NCBI GenBank assembly: GCA_021604805.1
Contig: BQJR01000001.1
Span: forward strand, 846,925 to 910,924
From: Planctomycetota bacterium
Lineage (GTDB): Bacteria > Planctomycetota > B15-G4
Direction: 5' to 3'
DNA length: 64,000 nt
Shown here: positions 15,125 through 24,864 of the stretch, piece by piece
Position numbering within the stretch: the stretch's first letter is position 1
Layout of the letters: every line of letters begins with the position of its first letter
The notes under the pieces: generated by a model
What the model was told of the DNA's origin: nothing
What the model saw: the letters and a program-made list of their open reading frames with translations, nothing else
Databases searched by the model: none
Position numbers and translations under genes: made by a program

Positions 15125-17440
15125 GTGACCCACTCTGTCCCCTCCGCCGCTGCTGAGCCCCTCGACGACACCGCGCTCGCTCCCGCGGCGACCGCGCTGC
15201 CCGGCTTGCAGGTGGACCTCGACCCGGCCACCGCGCTGGCGAACAAACGGCGTCGCGCCAAGCACCTGAACACGGTGCAGATCCCGGCCATGCGCGCCCT
15301 CGGCCTGTGCGTCATCACGCTGCTCGTGTTCCTGCACAACTACCTGATCGCCGACTCGGGCACCTTCCAGCAGGCGGTGCTCTTCCTGGCCACGGCCTCG
15401 ACCTACGCGGCTCTGAGCTGGACGCTGCTGCTGCTCTTCTACAAGGCTGAGCGACGCTGGGATCTGGGCGCGACCTTCCTGTTCCTGGACCTCGCGCTCT
15501 TCACGCTGAGCGTGTGGGCCTCGGGCGGCCCCGCGAGCCTGTTGTTCTTCGTGACGCTCGTGCGCGTGGCCGACCAGGTCTACAGCAGCTTCCGTCGTGT
15601 GGCCGCCTTCACGGTGCTCGCGCCGCTCAGCTACTGCGCGCTGTTGGTCTGGATCACGCAGGTCGAGGGTCAGCAACTCGCACTGGGCACCGAGACCGCC
15701 AAGGTCGTGATCCTGTTCGCGGCGGCGTTCCACATCTCGATGTCGGGGCGCACGGCCGAAGCGCTGCGCAAGCGCACGCAGTCTGCGATCCACATGTCAC
15801 GTGAACTCATCATGCAGCTGCGCGACAAGTCGGCGGCGCTGGCCAGCAGTCACCAGGAAGCCGAGGCCGCGAGTCAGGCCAAGAGCGAGTTCCTGGCGAA
15901 CATGAGCCACGAGATCCGCACGCCGATGAACGGCATCCTCGGGATGACGGAGTTGGCGCTCGCCACCGATGTGTCCCCCGAGCAAGAAGAGTTGCTCGGC
16001 ACGGTGCGTTCCTCGGCCAACTCACTGCTGCGCGTGATCGGCGACATCCTCGACTTCTCGAAGATCGAAGCCGGCAAGCTCGACATCGAAGCCGAACCTT
16101 TCCAGCTGCGCCAGGAACTCGAAGCCGTGATGCGCCCGCTGGCTTTCCGCACGCACGAGAAGGCCTTGGAGCTCACCGCGCGCGTGGCGCCCGACGTGCC
16201 CGAGTCGCTGCTCGGTGACGCGGGGCGTCTGTCGCAGGTGCTCGTGAACCTGGTGGGCAACGCGATCAAATTCACCAAACTCGGCGGCATCCATGTCGAG
16301 GTCGACGCAGCGCCGCTCGACAAGGACACCCTGCTGCTGCAGTTCTCCGTGACCGACACCGGGCTGGGCATCGACCCCCGACAACAACGTCTGATCTTCG
16401 ACGCCTTCACCCAGGAAGACACCAGCTCCACGCGCGCCTTCGGCGGCACGGGCCTGGGCCTCTCGATCTCCAAGCGCCTCGTCCAGCTCATGGGCGGCGA
16501 GATCAGCGTGGAGAGCACACCCGGCGAAGGCAGCTGCTTCCGCTTCAGCGCGCGCGTCGGGGTGCGCCATCTGCGCAGCTCGGATCACGACGGCCGACAA
16601 CTCGCCGGGCGACGTGTGTTGCTCGCAGACCCGTCTGCCAAGTCGCGCGAGACCATCGGCGAGTTGTTGCGTCACCTGGGCATCGAGGTGGTCGAGACCG
16701 AAGACTCCTTCGAGGCGCTCGAAGCGCTCGAAGAAGCGCGTCACTCGGGTGCGGGTTTCTCGGCCGTGTTGTTCGACGAACTGCTCGCCGCCTCGGTGGA
16801 GTTCGCGCCGCGTTGGGCGCGCGACCACGCCGCCGACAACCACCGTCTCGTGCTGCTCACACAACCGGGCCGCATGGATCAGGGCGAGACGCCGCCCGAG
16901 TCGGCCGAACGCCTGGCCAAGCCCGTGCTCGCGCGCCCGCTGTTGCAAGGTTTGCGCCGCGCGCTCGACCTGGAGAGCGGCGAGGCCGTGCGCCACGAGG
17001 TCGACAACGGCGAGCGCAGAGAAGACGCGCTGGCCGTGCTGCTCGTGGAAGACAACCCGGTGAACCAGAAGGTCGCGCAGCGCATCCTCGCGCACCGCGG
17101 CCACAGCGTCTGGCTCGCCGACAACGGGCGACACGCGCTGGAGATCCTCGAGAACCAGAGTTTCGACGTGGTGCTCATGGACATCCAGATGCCCGTGATG
17201 GACGGCTTCCAAGCCACCGCCGCCATCCGCGACGACGAGCAGCTGGGCGGCCGCGAGCTGCCCATCGTGGCCATGACCGCGCACGCCATGAGCGGCGATC
17301 GCGAGAAGTGCCTGGAGGCCGGCATGGACGACTACGTCACCAAGCCCTTCCACGCCCGCGACTTGTTCGCCGCGCTCCAACGCGTGCAAGCGCGGCGCGA
17401 CAAGCGCGTGCTCGCGCAGAGCGGTCCCGACAAGGACTGA
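15125..17440 (+). CDS. Polytopic membrane hybrid histidine kinase
   Basis: 771 residues from GTG 15125, 31 bp after the helicase. An N-terminal tail of ~50 residues is followed by about six hydrophobic helices (~55-205), a short coiled coil, HisKA with [11 protein letters not shown] (phospho-His 262) and HATPase with NAIKF, DTGLGID and [11 protein letters not shown] first receiver-like domain (~490-610) is degenerate: VLLADPS replaces the usual acidic pair and the acceptor region reads VLFDELL. A full receiver follows, with [11 protein letters not shown], acceptor Asp 686 and TKPF. The sensor resembles an integral-membrane input domain without a periplasmic loop, so it may sense the membrane itself or a small hydrophobic cue. 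A GGGGAGG box abuts the GTG with no spacing, so a start further downstream is possible. Confidence 0.9.
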   Translation: MTHSVPSAAAEPLDDTALAPAATALPGLQVDLDPATALANKRRRAKHLNTVQIPAMRALGLCVITLLVFLHNYLIADSGTFQQAVLFLATASTYAALSWTLLLLFYKAERRWDLGATFLFLDLALFTLSVWASGGPASLLFFVTLVRVADQVYSSFRRVAAFTVLAPLSYCALLVWITQVEGQQLALGTETAKVVILFAAAFHISMSGRTAEALRKRTQSAIHMSRELIMQLRDKSAALASSHQEAEAASQAKSEFLANMSHEIRTPMNGILGMTELALATDVSPEQEELLGTVRSSANSLLRVIGDILDFSKIEAGKLDIEAEPFQLRQELEAVMRPLAFRTHEKALELTARVAPDVPESLLGDAGRLSQVLVNLVGNAIKFTKLGGIHVEVDAAPLDKDTLLLQFSVTDTGLGIDPRQQRLIFDAFTQEDTSSTRAFGGTGLGLSISKRLVQLMGGEISVESTPGEGSCFRFSARVGVRHLRSSDHDGRQLAGRRVLLADPSAKSRETIGELLRHLGIEVVETEDSFEALEALEEARHSGAGFSAVLFDELLAASVEFAPRWARDHAADNHRLVLLTQPGRMDQGETPPESAERLAKPVLARPLLQGLRRALDLESGEAVRHEVDNGERREDALAVLLVEDNPVNQKVAQRILAHRGHSVWLADNGRHALEILENQSFDVVLMDIQMPVMDGFQATAAIRDDEQLGGRELPIVAMTAHAMSGDREKCLEAGMDDYVTKPFHARDLFAALQRVQARRDKRVLAQSGPDKD

Positions 17441-17468
17441 GTGTGCGGACCCGCGCGGCCCGCGCGCT

Positions 17469-17927
17469 TCAGCCGCCGAGCACGAAGTCTTCTTCCCACA
17501 GCGCGTACACGGCTTCCTGCATGCCGACCGCAGCGTAGGTGCGCTGCGCCGAGTGGTTCTCGCGCTCCACGTACAGCCGCAAGCCGCACACGTCGCCGGC
17601 GGCGATCGCGGCCGCGCGCACAGAGTCGTGCAGCGCGCGGTACACGCCCTGGCGTCGCGCGGTCGAGCGCACGTACACGCTCTGGATCCACCAGAACCAA
17701 CCGTTGCGCCAGTCGCTCCACTCACGCGTGCAGGCCAGGCCGCCGAGCGCCTCGCCGTCGCGTTCCACCAGGAAGTAATGACCGCGCGCGGGATCGCTCA
17801 GCTGCGCGCGCACACCCGCGCGCAAGCGATCGAGGTCGAGCTCGCGCCCTTCGGTCTCGCGCGCCAAGCTGGCGTTGAACTCCACGAGCACTTCGAGATC
17901 AGCTGCTGTTGCCGGACGCACCTTCAT
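17469..17927 (-). CDS. GNAT family N-acetyltransferase
   Basis: 152 residues. GNAT order is visible: beta1-alpha1 (VRPATAADLEVLVEFN), central strands with YFLVERDGEALGGLACTREWSDWRNGWFWWIQSVYV, the acetyl-CoA loop RSTARRQGVYRAL (a variant of R/Q-x-x-G-x-G/A), then GLRLYVERENHSAQRTYAAVGM. Substrate unknown. I place the start at ATG 17927; an in-frame upstream start would add a few residues not seen in the fold. The gene converges on the hybrid kinase with 28 bp between stops and follows a terminator for the Ser/Arg-rich gene, so it is probably transcribed alone. Confidence 0.85.
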   Translation of the reverse strand: MKVRPATAADLEVLVEFNASLARETEGRELDLDRLRAGVRAQLSDPARGHYFLVERDGEALGGLACTREWSDWRNGWFWWIQSVYVRSTARRQGVYRALHDSVRAAAIAAGDVCGLRLYVERENHSAQRTYAAVGMQEAVYALWEEDFVLGG

Positions 17928-17946
17928 GACCACTCGAGCTCCGCGA

Positions 17947-17986
17947 CACAACGAAAACGGCGAGCCGACATGCTAGTCGACTCGCC
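17947..17986 (-). terminator. Rho-independent terminator of the Ser/Arg-rich protein gene
   Basis: Arms at 17959-17969 and 17976-17986 pair over 10 of 11 bases around a 6-base loop. On the minus strand the stem is followed by CGTTTTCGTTGTG, a T-rich run unusual in this GC-rich sequence. It lies 38 bases after the stop at 18024 and before the start of the acetyltransferase gene. Confidence 0.65.
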
Positions 17987-18023
17987 GCGATCCTCGTGAC
18001 GTCTCTGCGCTGCTGTCAGCACC

Positions 18024-19826
18024 TCAAGGGCGCGAACTCCCGCGCCGCCCCGTGGACCCCGTGGACGATCGGCTCCCGCGCGACGCCGAACTGCTCCTCG
18101 AACTCGAACGCCCGCTCGAACGACTCGACGTGGATCGCCCACTCGATCGCGAAGGCGTGCTCGAAGCGCGCGAAGAACTCGAGCGCGAGCTGAGCCCGCG
18201 GCTGCTCCCGCCGCGCACTCCCGAGTTGAACAGGCGTGAGGCCGCCGTGCTCGGCGTGCTGCGCGAACTCGTGCTGATCGTGGGAGCCGAGGGTCGCGGT
18301 GTCGGCACCGAGGCGCGGCTCGTGCTCCGCGAGCGGCTCGGCAGGCTGCTGCTCACACGCGAGGAAAGGGACGACGTGCTCCCGCTGCGCGACGCGGTCG
18401 TGCTCGGCGCCAACGAACGCGACACCACCGAACTCGCGCTGCTCACAGGGACACCGCCGCGCGTGACGCCGGAGGCCGAGATCGTCCGCGCCCCACCACC
18501 GTAGGTCGGCGGGAGCAGGCTCGGGCGCCCCACCACCAGCGGGCTCGCGGGCTGCGGCGCGCTGCGGCGTACCACTCGATCCACGAGGGAGGAGCTGCGC
18601 AGCGTGGGCGGCTGCCCGGTGCGGTCGGAGGTGCGACGCACCACGATCGGCGCGCGCGAGGGCACCGCACTCTCGGGCATCACGCTCACGCCACGCGTGG
18701 GGTTGCGACGCTCCACCTCGCGGCGCACGACCGGGATCACCCCCGCCGTGATCTCGCGGCGCGCGGCGACGCGCTCGTCGCTGGGGGACTCACTGGGGGA
18801 CCGACGCTCGGACGTGACCTCCGGTTCGCGACGGCTCGTGTCGGCCGCGTCGGCGAGGGCGCGCCGACGTGCGAGCGCGATCCGGTCGTCTTGATCGGGA
18901 TCGGGAACCACACGGTCTTCGCCCGCGTCGCCGCCGTTCTCCCAACCGTCCCACTCTTCCACGTCGTCGTCGTCGAGCACGATGACCACGTCGTCGTGGT
19001 GGTCGTCGTAGGACCACCACGGGTCGTAGTACAGACCGTGATGCAAGCCGTGCACGAAACCGTGATGGAAGCCGTGGTAGTAGTCGCTCGAGTAGTGCCG
19101 GTAGTGACCGAGCGCTCCGTAGCTGTATCCGTAGCCGTAGCCGTAACCGGAGCCGTAGTAGCTCGACACGTAGGTCGGCCAGTAGTCGTCGTAGCCGAAG
19201 GCCCAAGCGTAAGTGTCAGCGAAGGCCAGCGGCGCCGCGCAGGACACCGAGCCGATCCCGAACACCGGGATCCAGAGCGGCGCGGCGGGCCCCCACGACT
19301 GATCCGCAAAGGCACCACCACCAGCGCTTGCAGCGGGCGCGAGGTTCGCCATCGGGTCGGCGGTCGCTGCGGCGGCGTCGGCGGGCTCCTGCTTGAGATC
19401 CTCGAGCGCCAGCAAGCGAATCGCAACCGCAGTCAGCAAGTCTTCCGCGCGCTGCCGATCGGCTTCGGTTTCGAAGCTGCCGGCGCGCACCCGCACGCGC
19501 GTCCATCCGGGGTTCAAGTAGGGCAGCGCTTCCACGCGCAACCACAGCTCGTCGATGAGCTGCCAGCGATCCACGGGCGCCTCGACCACCAACGCCTCTA
19601 GATTCAGGTCGACGAGCTCCTCGCCGAGCAGCGCCCACACCAAGCGGGGCTCAGCACGCAGATCCAAGCGGGCCTCCTCCTCGGACAGCACCAGATCGCC
19701 GTAGGGCAGCGGTTGCTCATCACCAGGAGCGGACTCGGGGAGAGCGGCGTCGCTGAGGGCTTCGTCGGGGAGCTGCGGAGTCAGCGTGCTGGCAAGCGCC
19801 AGAAACAGCGTGAAAAGCAGGTTCAT
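18024..19826 (-). CDS. Exported low-complexity protein: Tyr/His/Gly core and Ser/Arg-rich tail
   Basis: 600 residues from ATG 19826, with a strong AGGAG box. Layout: signal peptide (LLFTLFLALASTL); an ordered-looking domain (~20-150) with two amphipathic helices; a short hydrophobic patch; a Gly/Tyr run (SGYGYGYGYSYG, ~218-230); a His/Tyr/Gly run (YYHGFHHGFVHGLHHGLYY); an acidic run (VLDDDDVEEWDG); an Arg-rich linker; and about 230 residues dominated by Ser and Arg (RSSGRSTSSRSSGRSSSR). Such composition suggests an extracellular or surface-bound disordered protein that may bind metal through His/Asp or bind polysaccharide. I recognise no family. It is divergent from the O-acetylation pair, separated by 202 bp. 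Confidence 0.75.
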   Translation of the reverse strand: MNLLFTLFLALASTLTPQLPDEALSDAALPESAPGDEQPLPYGDLVLSEEEARLDLRAEPRLVWALLGEELVDLNLEALVVEAPVDRWQLIDELWLRVEALPYLNPGWTRVRVRAGSFETEADRQRAEDLLTAVAIRLLALEDLKQEPADAAAATADPMANLAPAASAGGGAFADQSWGPAAPLWIPVFGIGSVSCAAPLAFADTYAWAFGYDDYWPTYVSSYYGSGYGYGYGYSYGALGHYRHYSSDYYHGFHHGFVHGLHHGLYYDPWWSYDDHHDDVVIVLDDDDVEEWDGWENGGDAGEDRVVPDPDQDDRIALARRRALADAADTSRREPEVTSERRSPSESPSDERVAARREITAGVIPVVRREVERRNPTRGVSVMPESAVPSRAPIVVRRTSDRTGQPPTLRSSSLVDRVVRRSAPQPASPLVVGRPSLLPPTYGGGARTISASGVTRGGVPVSSASSVVSRSLAPSTTASRSGSTSSLSSRVSSSLPSRSRSTSRASVPTPRPSAPTISTSSRSTPSTAASRLFNSGVRGGSSRGLSSRSSSSRASSTPSRSSGRSTSSRSSGRSSSRSSSASRGSRSSTGSTGRRGSSRP

Positions 19827-19878
19827 GGGATCTCCTCGCGTGGTTTCAGGTGAGCCAGCTCCCGGCGGGCGCCGGCGC

Positions 19879-19891
19879 AGTGTCTCACACT
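19879..19891. promoter_or_regulatory. AGTGT-CTC-ACACT dyad between divergent genes
   Basis: A perfect 5-bp inverted repeat with a 3-base centre lies 53 bp upstream of the Ser/Arg-rich gene and ~138 bp upstream of the SGNH-like gene. It could be an operator for one or both; no regulator is encoded next to it. Confidence 0.3.
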
Positions 19892-20011
19892 CTCCAGAAA
19901 TATGGGACGAAGACCCCACGCCCCGGATTCCCGAGCGCCGTCGCTCCCCGTGCTCGCCTTGGCTGCCAGCCACTCCGCGCGGGGCCTGCTGGAGTCCGGC
20001 CCGGTGCGGCG

Positions 20012-20017
20012 TATCCT
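20012..20017 (+). promoter_or_regulatory. Candidate -10 box close to the start of the SGNH-like gene
   Basis: TATCCT ends 11 bases before the proposed GTG start. No good -35 hexamer lies 17 bases upstream. If used, the transcript would have almost no leader, as proposed also for mqnA and the microcompartment operon. Confidence 0.3.
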
Positions 20018-20028
20018 TCTTGCCCGTC

Positions 20029-21141
20029 GTGTCGAGCCCGCCGCCCTCCACCGCCTCCGCCCCGCGCCGCGCCCCTCTCGGGCGGATGGTGGCGCTCTTC
20101 CTTGCCGCGCTGCTGGCCGTGAGCGCGCTCATCCGCTGGGCGGCCCCGGTGCCCCACGGCGGCGGCTTGGCCGTCAAGCTGGCCGCCTACGAAGAGCTGG
20201 CCCACGAGATCGACGTGGTCGTGTTGGGCACCAGCCGGCTCGCCCGCGGCGTGATCCCGGAGGTGCTCGACGCCGAGCTCGCGGCCCACGGTCGTCCGCT
20301 CAAGAGCTTCAACTTGTCGGTGCTCGGGATGGGCGCGCTCGAGGCCGACTACGTGCTCGACCAGGTGCTCGCGCTCGGCGCCGGCCGGCTGCAGACCGTT
20401 CTGCTCGAGGTCGACTCATGGCGCCCCGTCCTCCCCGACGACGAGCTCGGCCTGCGCGCGCGCGATGTCCATTGGCACGACCTGTCGCGCACGCGCACGG
20501 CTCTCGAATCACTCTGGCAGGTGCGCCAGTTCAGCAACCCGCTGCAGCTCGTGGAGCTCGCCGGCATCGAGCTCGAACGCTTGGCGCTCGACCAACTGTC
20601 GATCGGACGGCTCGCGTGGTGGCTCGGCGAAGGCTTCGCACCCAACGCGGATCCGCTCGACAGCCCCACGCCGTCCGAGGCGCTGCGCCTGCGTGGCCAT
20701 CATCCTTATCCGGTGGCTCAGTCCGACGGCTTGCTGCGTCAACAGGCCAATGCGCGACGGCGCGGCGAACCGTCACGCTTCGAACGCCTGCTCAACCAAG
20801 CGCGACGTCCGACGGTGCGTGATCGCGACACGAGCACCTACAACCGCGACGCCCTCCAGCGACAGATCGAGCGTGTGCGCGCGGTCGGCGTGACGCCGAT
20901 CTACCTCGCGCCTCCGTCGGTGAAGTCGCGCGCCTGGATCGCCACGCTCGCCGAAGAAGGCGCGCTCCCCGCCTTGCTCGACTTCCGCGATCCCAACGCG
21001 CATCCCGAGCTGTTCGCCTTCGAGCGCCGCTACGACGTCGATCACTTGAACCAGGACGGCGCGGAACTGTTCTCGCGTGAGTTGGCCGCTGCACTGCACC
21101 GTCAGTTGAGCCTCGAAGAACACGGGGACGCCGCGCGATGA
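20029..21141 (+). CDS. SGNH-like membrane-anchored partner of MBOAT acyltransferase (AlgX/AlgJ/DltD-like)
   Basis: 370 residues. A single N-terminal membrane helix (MVALFLAALLAVSALI) is followed by a large exported domain. VVVLGTSRLARGVIPE resembles the block I Ser motif of the AlgX/DltD-type SGNH fold (GxSxxxxG-like). Near the C-terminus RYDVDHLNQDGAELF fits the Asp-x-x-His block that completes the catalytic triad (DxxHLNxxG). It overlaps the MBOAT gene by 4 bp, the standard arrangement for O-acetylation of surface polysaccharides, where MBOAT moves acetyl across the membrane and this protein transfers it. I chose GTG 20029 because it supplies the Arg-rich n-region before the helix; ATG 20086 would lack it. 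Confidence 0.75.
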   Translation: MSSPPPSTASAPRRAPLGRMVALFLAALLAVSALIRWAAPVPHGGGLAVKLAAYEELAHEIDVVVLGTSRLARGVIPEVLDAELAAHGRPLKSFNLSVLGMGALEADYVLDQVLALGAGRLQTVLLEVDSWRPVLPDDELGLRARDVHWHDLSRTRTALESLWQVRQFSNPLQLVELAGIELERLALDQLSIGRLAWWLGEGFAPNADPLDSPTPSEALRLRGHHPYPVAQSDGLLRQQANARRRGEPSRFERLLNQARRPTVRDRDTSTYNRDALQRQIERVRAVGVTPIYLAPPSVKSRAWIATLAEEGALPALLDFRDPNAHPELFAFERRYDVDHLNQDGAELFSRELAAALHRQLSLEEHGDAAR

Positions 21142-22535
21142 ACTTCGTGGAGGCACGCTTCCCGTTCTTCTTCCTGGCGGTGTTCCTGCTGCACTGGGCG
21201 CTGCGCGGTGAGCGCTCCCGGAAGCGCCTGCTGTTGGTGGCCAGCTACACCTTCTACGGCGCCTGGGACGCGCGCTTCCTCGCGCTGATCGTGTTCTCCA
21301 CCCTGGTGGACTACGCCGCTGGCCTGGGCATCGCCGACGCGCGCTCGACACGCAAGCGACGCGCATGGCTCGCGCTCAGCTTGTGCGTCAACCTCGGTGT
21401 GCTGGGCGCCTTCAAGTACGCGGACTTCTTCATCGAGTCCGCGCGCGCGCTCGCCCAACGACTCGGGCTCGAGGCCTACGGCTTGGCGCCCGGCAGCGGC
21501 ACGCTCGACTGGCTGCTGCCCGTGGGCATCAGCTTCTACACCTTCCAGACGCTGAGTTACTCGATCGACGTGTACCGCGGGAAGTTGCGCGCCACCCGCA
21601 ACCTGCTCGACCTGGCGCTCTTCGTGGGTTTCTTCCCGCAACTCGTGGCCGGCCCGATCGTGCGCGCCGCCGACTTCCTGCCGCAGCTGCGCACACCACG
21701 ACGCTTCGGGAACGTGGCCGTGCGCGCGGCGCTGTGGTTGTTCCTGATCGGCTACTTCAAGAAGGCCTGCGTGGCGGACAACGCAGCGCGCGTGGTCGAC
21801 GCCGTGTTCGCCGCCCCCGAACAGTTCACGCTCGCGAGTCGCGCGCTCGGCGCCGCGCTCTACGCCGTGCAGATCTACGGCGACTTCTCCGGCTACTCCG
21901 ACATGGCGATCGCCTGCGCCGCACTGCTCGGCTACGCACTGCCCGAGAACTTCCGCGCGCCCTATCTCGCCACCAGCATCACCGACTTCTGGCGTCGCTG
22001 GCACATCTCGCTGTCCACCTGGTTCCGCGACTACCTCTACATCCCGCTGGGCGGCAATCGAGCAGGACGCGGACGCACGGCCCGCAACCTGTTGATCGTG
22101 TTCCTGCTGTGCGGACTGTGGCACGGCGCCAAGTGGACCTTCGTGATCTGGGGACTCTGGCATGGCCTGTTCCTGATCCTGGAGCGCAGCGGCGCCGGGC
22201 GTCTGCTCCACGTGCTCCCGAGCCCCGCGCGTCGGCTCTATGCACTGCTGGTGGTGTTGCTCGGTTGGGTCTTGTTCCGCGCCGACGACCTGAGCAGCGC
22301 ATGGAGCTTGCTGAGTCAGCCCGGCGGCGAGCAGACCGTGGCGGCCGCCAGCGCCTGGTCCCTCGTGATCGTGGTGCTCTTCCTTGCCCAGCTGGGTGCC
22401 GCGGGTGGCGCTCTGCAGGCGCGCCTCGATCGGCTTCGTAACGAACGCTTCGCGCTCTGCTACGGCTTCGCCGTCGCGCTCGTGCTGAGCCTGATCTCGC
22501 TGGACCACCAAGCCTTCATCTACTTCGTGTTCTGA
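21138..22535 (+). CDS. MBOAT family membrane O-acyltransferase (AlgI-like)
   Basis: 465 residues with about ten membrane helices. AlgI hallmarks: MNFVEARFPFFFLAVF at the start, WLLPVGISFYTFQTLSYSIDVYRG, FPQLVAGPIVRA, YGDFSGYSDMAIACA, FWRRWHISLSTWFRDYLYIPLGGNR and the catalytic-His strand LLCGLWHGAKWTFVIWG. The protein takes an acyl group, normally acetyl from a cytoplasmic donor, across the inner membrane to the SGNH-like partner encoded just upstream. The acceptor glycan is unknown; no alginate or cellulose polymerase genes are in the window, so a generic surface polysaccharide is likely. Confidence 0.93.
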   Translation: MNFVEARFPFFFLAVFLLHWALRGERSRKRLLLVASYTFYGAWDARFLALIVFSTLVDYAAGLGIADARSTRKRRAWLALSLCVNLGVLGAFKYADFFIESARALAQRLGLEAYGLAPGSGTLDWLLPVGISFYTFQTLSYSIDVYRGKLRATRNLLDLALFVGFFPQLVAGPIVRAADFLPQLRTPRRFGNVAVRAALWLFLIGYFKKACVADNAARVVDAVFAAPEQFTLASRALGAALYAVQIYGDFSGYSDMAIACAALLGYALPENFRAPYLATSITDFWRRWHISLSTWFRDYLYIPLGGNRAGRGRTARNLLIVFLLCGLWHGAKWTFVIWGLWHGLFLILERSGAGRLLHVLPSPARRLYALLVVLLGWVLFRADDLSSAWSLLSQPGGEQTVAAASAWSLVIVVLFLAQLGAAGGALQARLDRLRNERFALCYGFAVALVLSLISLDHQAFIYFVF

Positions 22536-22735
22536 TCCGGCTCCGCGCCGACGACCGCCGGGTCGCAGATGAGTGGAGCCGCTCTCCCGCACTCGCCGGG
22601 TCCATGTCAGACTGGCGACACGTTCCCGTCGCCTCAGCGTCGTTTCCACGATGCCGCGGCTGGGATCGAGCTCCGCGCGGCCTCGAGCACACCGCTCCGG
22701 TCTCGGCACGAACTCGGAAAGAAAGAGGCTCGCCC

Positions 22736-24742
22736 ATGCACTCACGGCCCTCACGCTGCTCACGGCTCTCGCGCGGCCTGACCACCACTGTGTTGACGGC
22801 GGCTCTCGCGCTGTCGCTCCCTCCCGGCGCGAACGCGCAGTGCGTGGGTGAAGGCGGAGGATCGGTAGGCGGCGGCACGCCGAGCGATGGCAACACGCCG
22901 GGCGCTGGCGGAGGGATCCCCAGCTTGCCCGATGCTCCGACCACCTCGCCCTCCCTCCCCGCTCCGCGCACCGGCAACGGGGGCGGCAGCAGGCCCGCAG
23001 GCCCGACCACGGGCCCCGTGAGCCCGAGTGGACCGCGCGGTCGTGGACGCGGCCAACCTGAGTGCGGCATCACGAGCGGCGGCCAGGCGCTGATCGTCAG
23101 CGAGGAATCGTGGTCGCGCTGGTGGAACCGTCACCAAGATGAATTCGTGTGGGGTCGCGAGCGCAATCGTCGCGCGGCGCCGAGCGTGGTCGTGAGCGGG
23201 AGCGGCACGCGCGCCCTGCAACAGGGCGCCAACTCGGGTCAGCGTCCGCTGCGCCGTGGCTACGTGTACACGCAGGTCGTGGGACCGCTGCTCGAAGTGA
23301 TTCAGTCCGACGCCGACCCGGCGCTGCGCGAGAGCGCCATTCTCGCGCTCGGTGAAGCCGTCGACGATCGTTTCGCCGCCGTCGTCACCGACACGCTCCT
23401 GCCCTGCCTCGCCGACGACGACTTGCGCATCCGCTCCGCCGCGGCCCTCGGGCTGGGCCTGGCCGGCGATCCGAGCGCCCTGCCCGCGCTCACCGATCTG
23501 GCGTACTGCTCGAACAGCGGACACAAGCTCGTGGGCGGTGGCGAAGTCTCGCAACGCGTGCGCACGGCGGCCCTGCTGGGCCTCGGTTACAGCGGCGCGC
23601 CCGAAGCGATGCCCACGCTCAACTTGATCCTCGAAGCCCTGCCCGACAGCTCCTTCGAGATGAAGCGCGCTGCGATCATGGCGCTCGGCCTGATGCAGAA
23701 CGAACGCGCGCCGCAAGCCGCCGCGCAGCTCGCAGGCCTGCTGGCGGATCGCACGCTCAACAACACGATCAAAGCTGCGGTGCCGACCGCACTCGCTCGC
23801 CTGGGCCAAGTGGAATCGGTCGCCACCTTGCGCGACGCGCTCAACGATCGCGACACGGATCGGCTCGTGCGTCAGTCGTGCGTGATCGCGCTGGGCCAAC
23901 TGGGTTCGCTCGCCGAACCCGACTTGGTCCACGACCTGATCGACCTCGCCTTGGACGATCGCGACGAAGCCACGCGCAACTTCGCCACGATGGCCTTGGC
24001 ACGGCTGGGAGCGCAGCCGGGCGATCGTCAGGAGCTGGCCGCGGAACACGCCGCCCTCACGAAGGCCTTCTCCAAGCAGCTCAAGCGCCCCACGAACCGT
24101 AACGACCGCCCCTTCTTCGCGCTCGCGAGCGGGCTCTACCTGCAGGGCAACCCGGGCGCTTCGCCCGAACTGCTGGCGCGACTCGTCGCCGCCTACGACG
24201 ACGTGTCGAACCCGAGCGTGAAGGGCGCCTACGCGTTGGCGCTGGGGCTCTCCGGCGATCGCAGCGCAGGGCGCGAGCTGCGCAAGGACTTCAGCGACCT
24301 GAACGACCCGGTGTTCCGCGCCCACTGCGCCTTGGCGCTGGGCTTGCTGGGCTACGCCGAAGCCGACACGGATCTGCGCGAAGCCGTCACCGCAAAGGGT
24401 CAGGAGCTCTTCCTCACGCGCTCGCTGGGCACCGCACTCATGTTGCTCGACGACCCGCGCGCCACCGCCGCGCTCGTCGACGGGTTCACCAACGCGCGCA
24501 GCTACGAACATCGCGCGGGCCTCGCCCAGGCGCTCTCCGCGCAACGACACGAAGAGGTCGTGCCGGCCCTGCGCGCCGCCGTCACCGACGACAAGCTCGA
24601 CGGTCTCAGCCGCGCCTCGGCGTGCTCAGCCTTGGGTTGGGTGGTGGGACGCAACCAGCTGCCTTGGCGCGCGCAGCTCTCCGTCGGGAGCAACTTCGTG
24701 GCCGCCAGCCCCACCGTCGACGACCTGCTCGGCATGCCCTGA
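22736..24742 (+). CDS. Exported HEAT-repeat protein
   Basis: 668 residues from ATG 22736, preceded by GAAAGAGG. Signal peptide (TTVLTAALALSLPPGANAQ), then a Gly/Pro-rich linker (~40-110), then HEAT-like helix pairs from ~residue 185 to ~640. The repeats read like LRESAILALGEA, IRSAAALGLGLAGD, VRTAALLGLGYSG, MKRAAIMALGLMQNE and VRQSCVIALGQLG. Such solenoids bind proteins, and exported HEAT proteins of unknown role are common in Planctomycetota. The N-terminal segment includes SWSRWWNRHQDEFVW before the solenoid. There is no catalytic motif. It lies 200 bp after the MBOAT gene with its own ribosome site, so its link to the acetylation pair is unproven. Confidence 0.85.
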   Translation: MHSRPSRCSRLSRGLTTTVLTAALALSLPPGANAQCVGEGGGSVGGGTPSDGNTPGAGGGIPSLPDAPTTSPSLPAPRTGNGGGSRPAGPTTGPVSPSGPRGRGRGQPECGITSGGQALIVSEESWSRWWNRHQDEFVWGRERNRRAAPSVVVSGSGTRALQQGANSGQRPLRRGYVYTQVVGPLLEVIQSDADPALRESAILALGEAVDDRFAAVVTDTLLPCLADDDLRIRSAAALGLGLAGDPSALPALTDLAYCSNSGHKLVGGGEVSQRVRTAALLGLGYSGAPEAMPTLNLILEALPDSSFEMKRAAIMALGLMQNERAPQAAAQLAGLLADRTLNNTIKAAVPTALARLGQVESVATLRDALNDRDTDRLVRQSCVIALGQLGSLAEPDLVHDLIDLALDDRDEATRNFATMALARLGAQPGDRQELAAEHAALTKAFSKQLKRPTNRNDRPFFALASGLYLQGNPGASPELLARLVAAYDDVSNPSVKGAYALALGLSGDRSAGRELRKDFSDLNDPVFRAHCALALGLLGYAEADTDLREAVTAKGQELFLTRSLGTALMLLDDPRATAALVDGFTNARSYEHRAGLAQALSAQRHEEVVPALRAAVTDDKLDGLSRASACSALGWVVGRNQLPWRAQLSVGSNFVAASPTVDDLLGMP

Positions 24743-24864
24743 CGCGCGGGTCCCACGCGGCTGATTCGTTCCGCAGCGCGCGCACCTGAGTTCAGCAGTC
24801 CGGCAGTTAAGCTGGCCGGCGCGAGACGTCCTCGCCGTCGCTGTCACTCTCCGGGGAGCGCCCC

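Noticed and set aside
18052..18504. A 150-codon plus-strand frame rich in Glu, Arg and Leu
   Set aside because: It is the complement of the Ser/Arg-rich tail of the minus-strand gene, which has a signal peptide, ribosome site and terminator.
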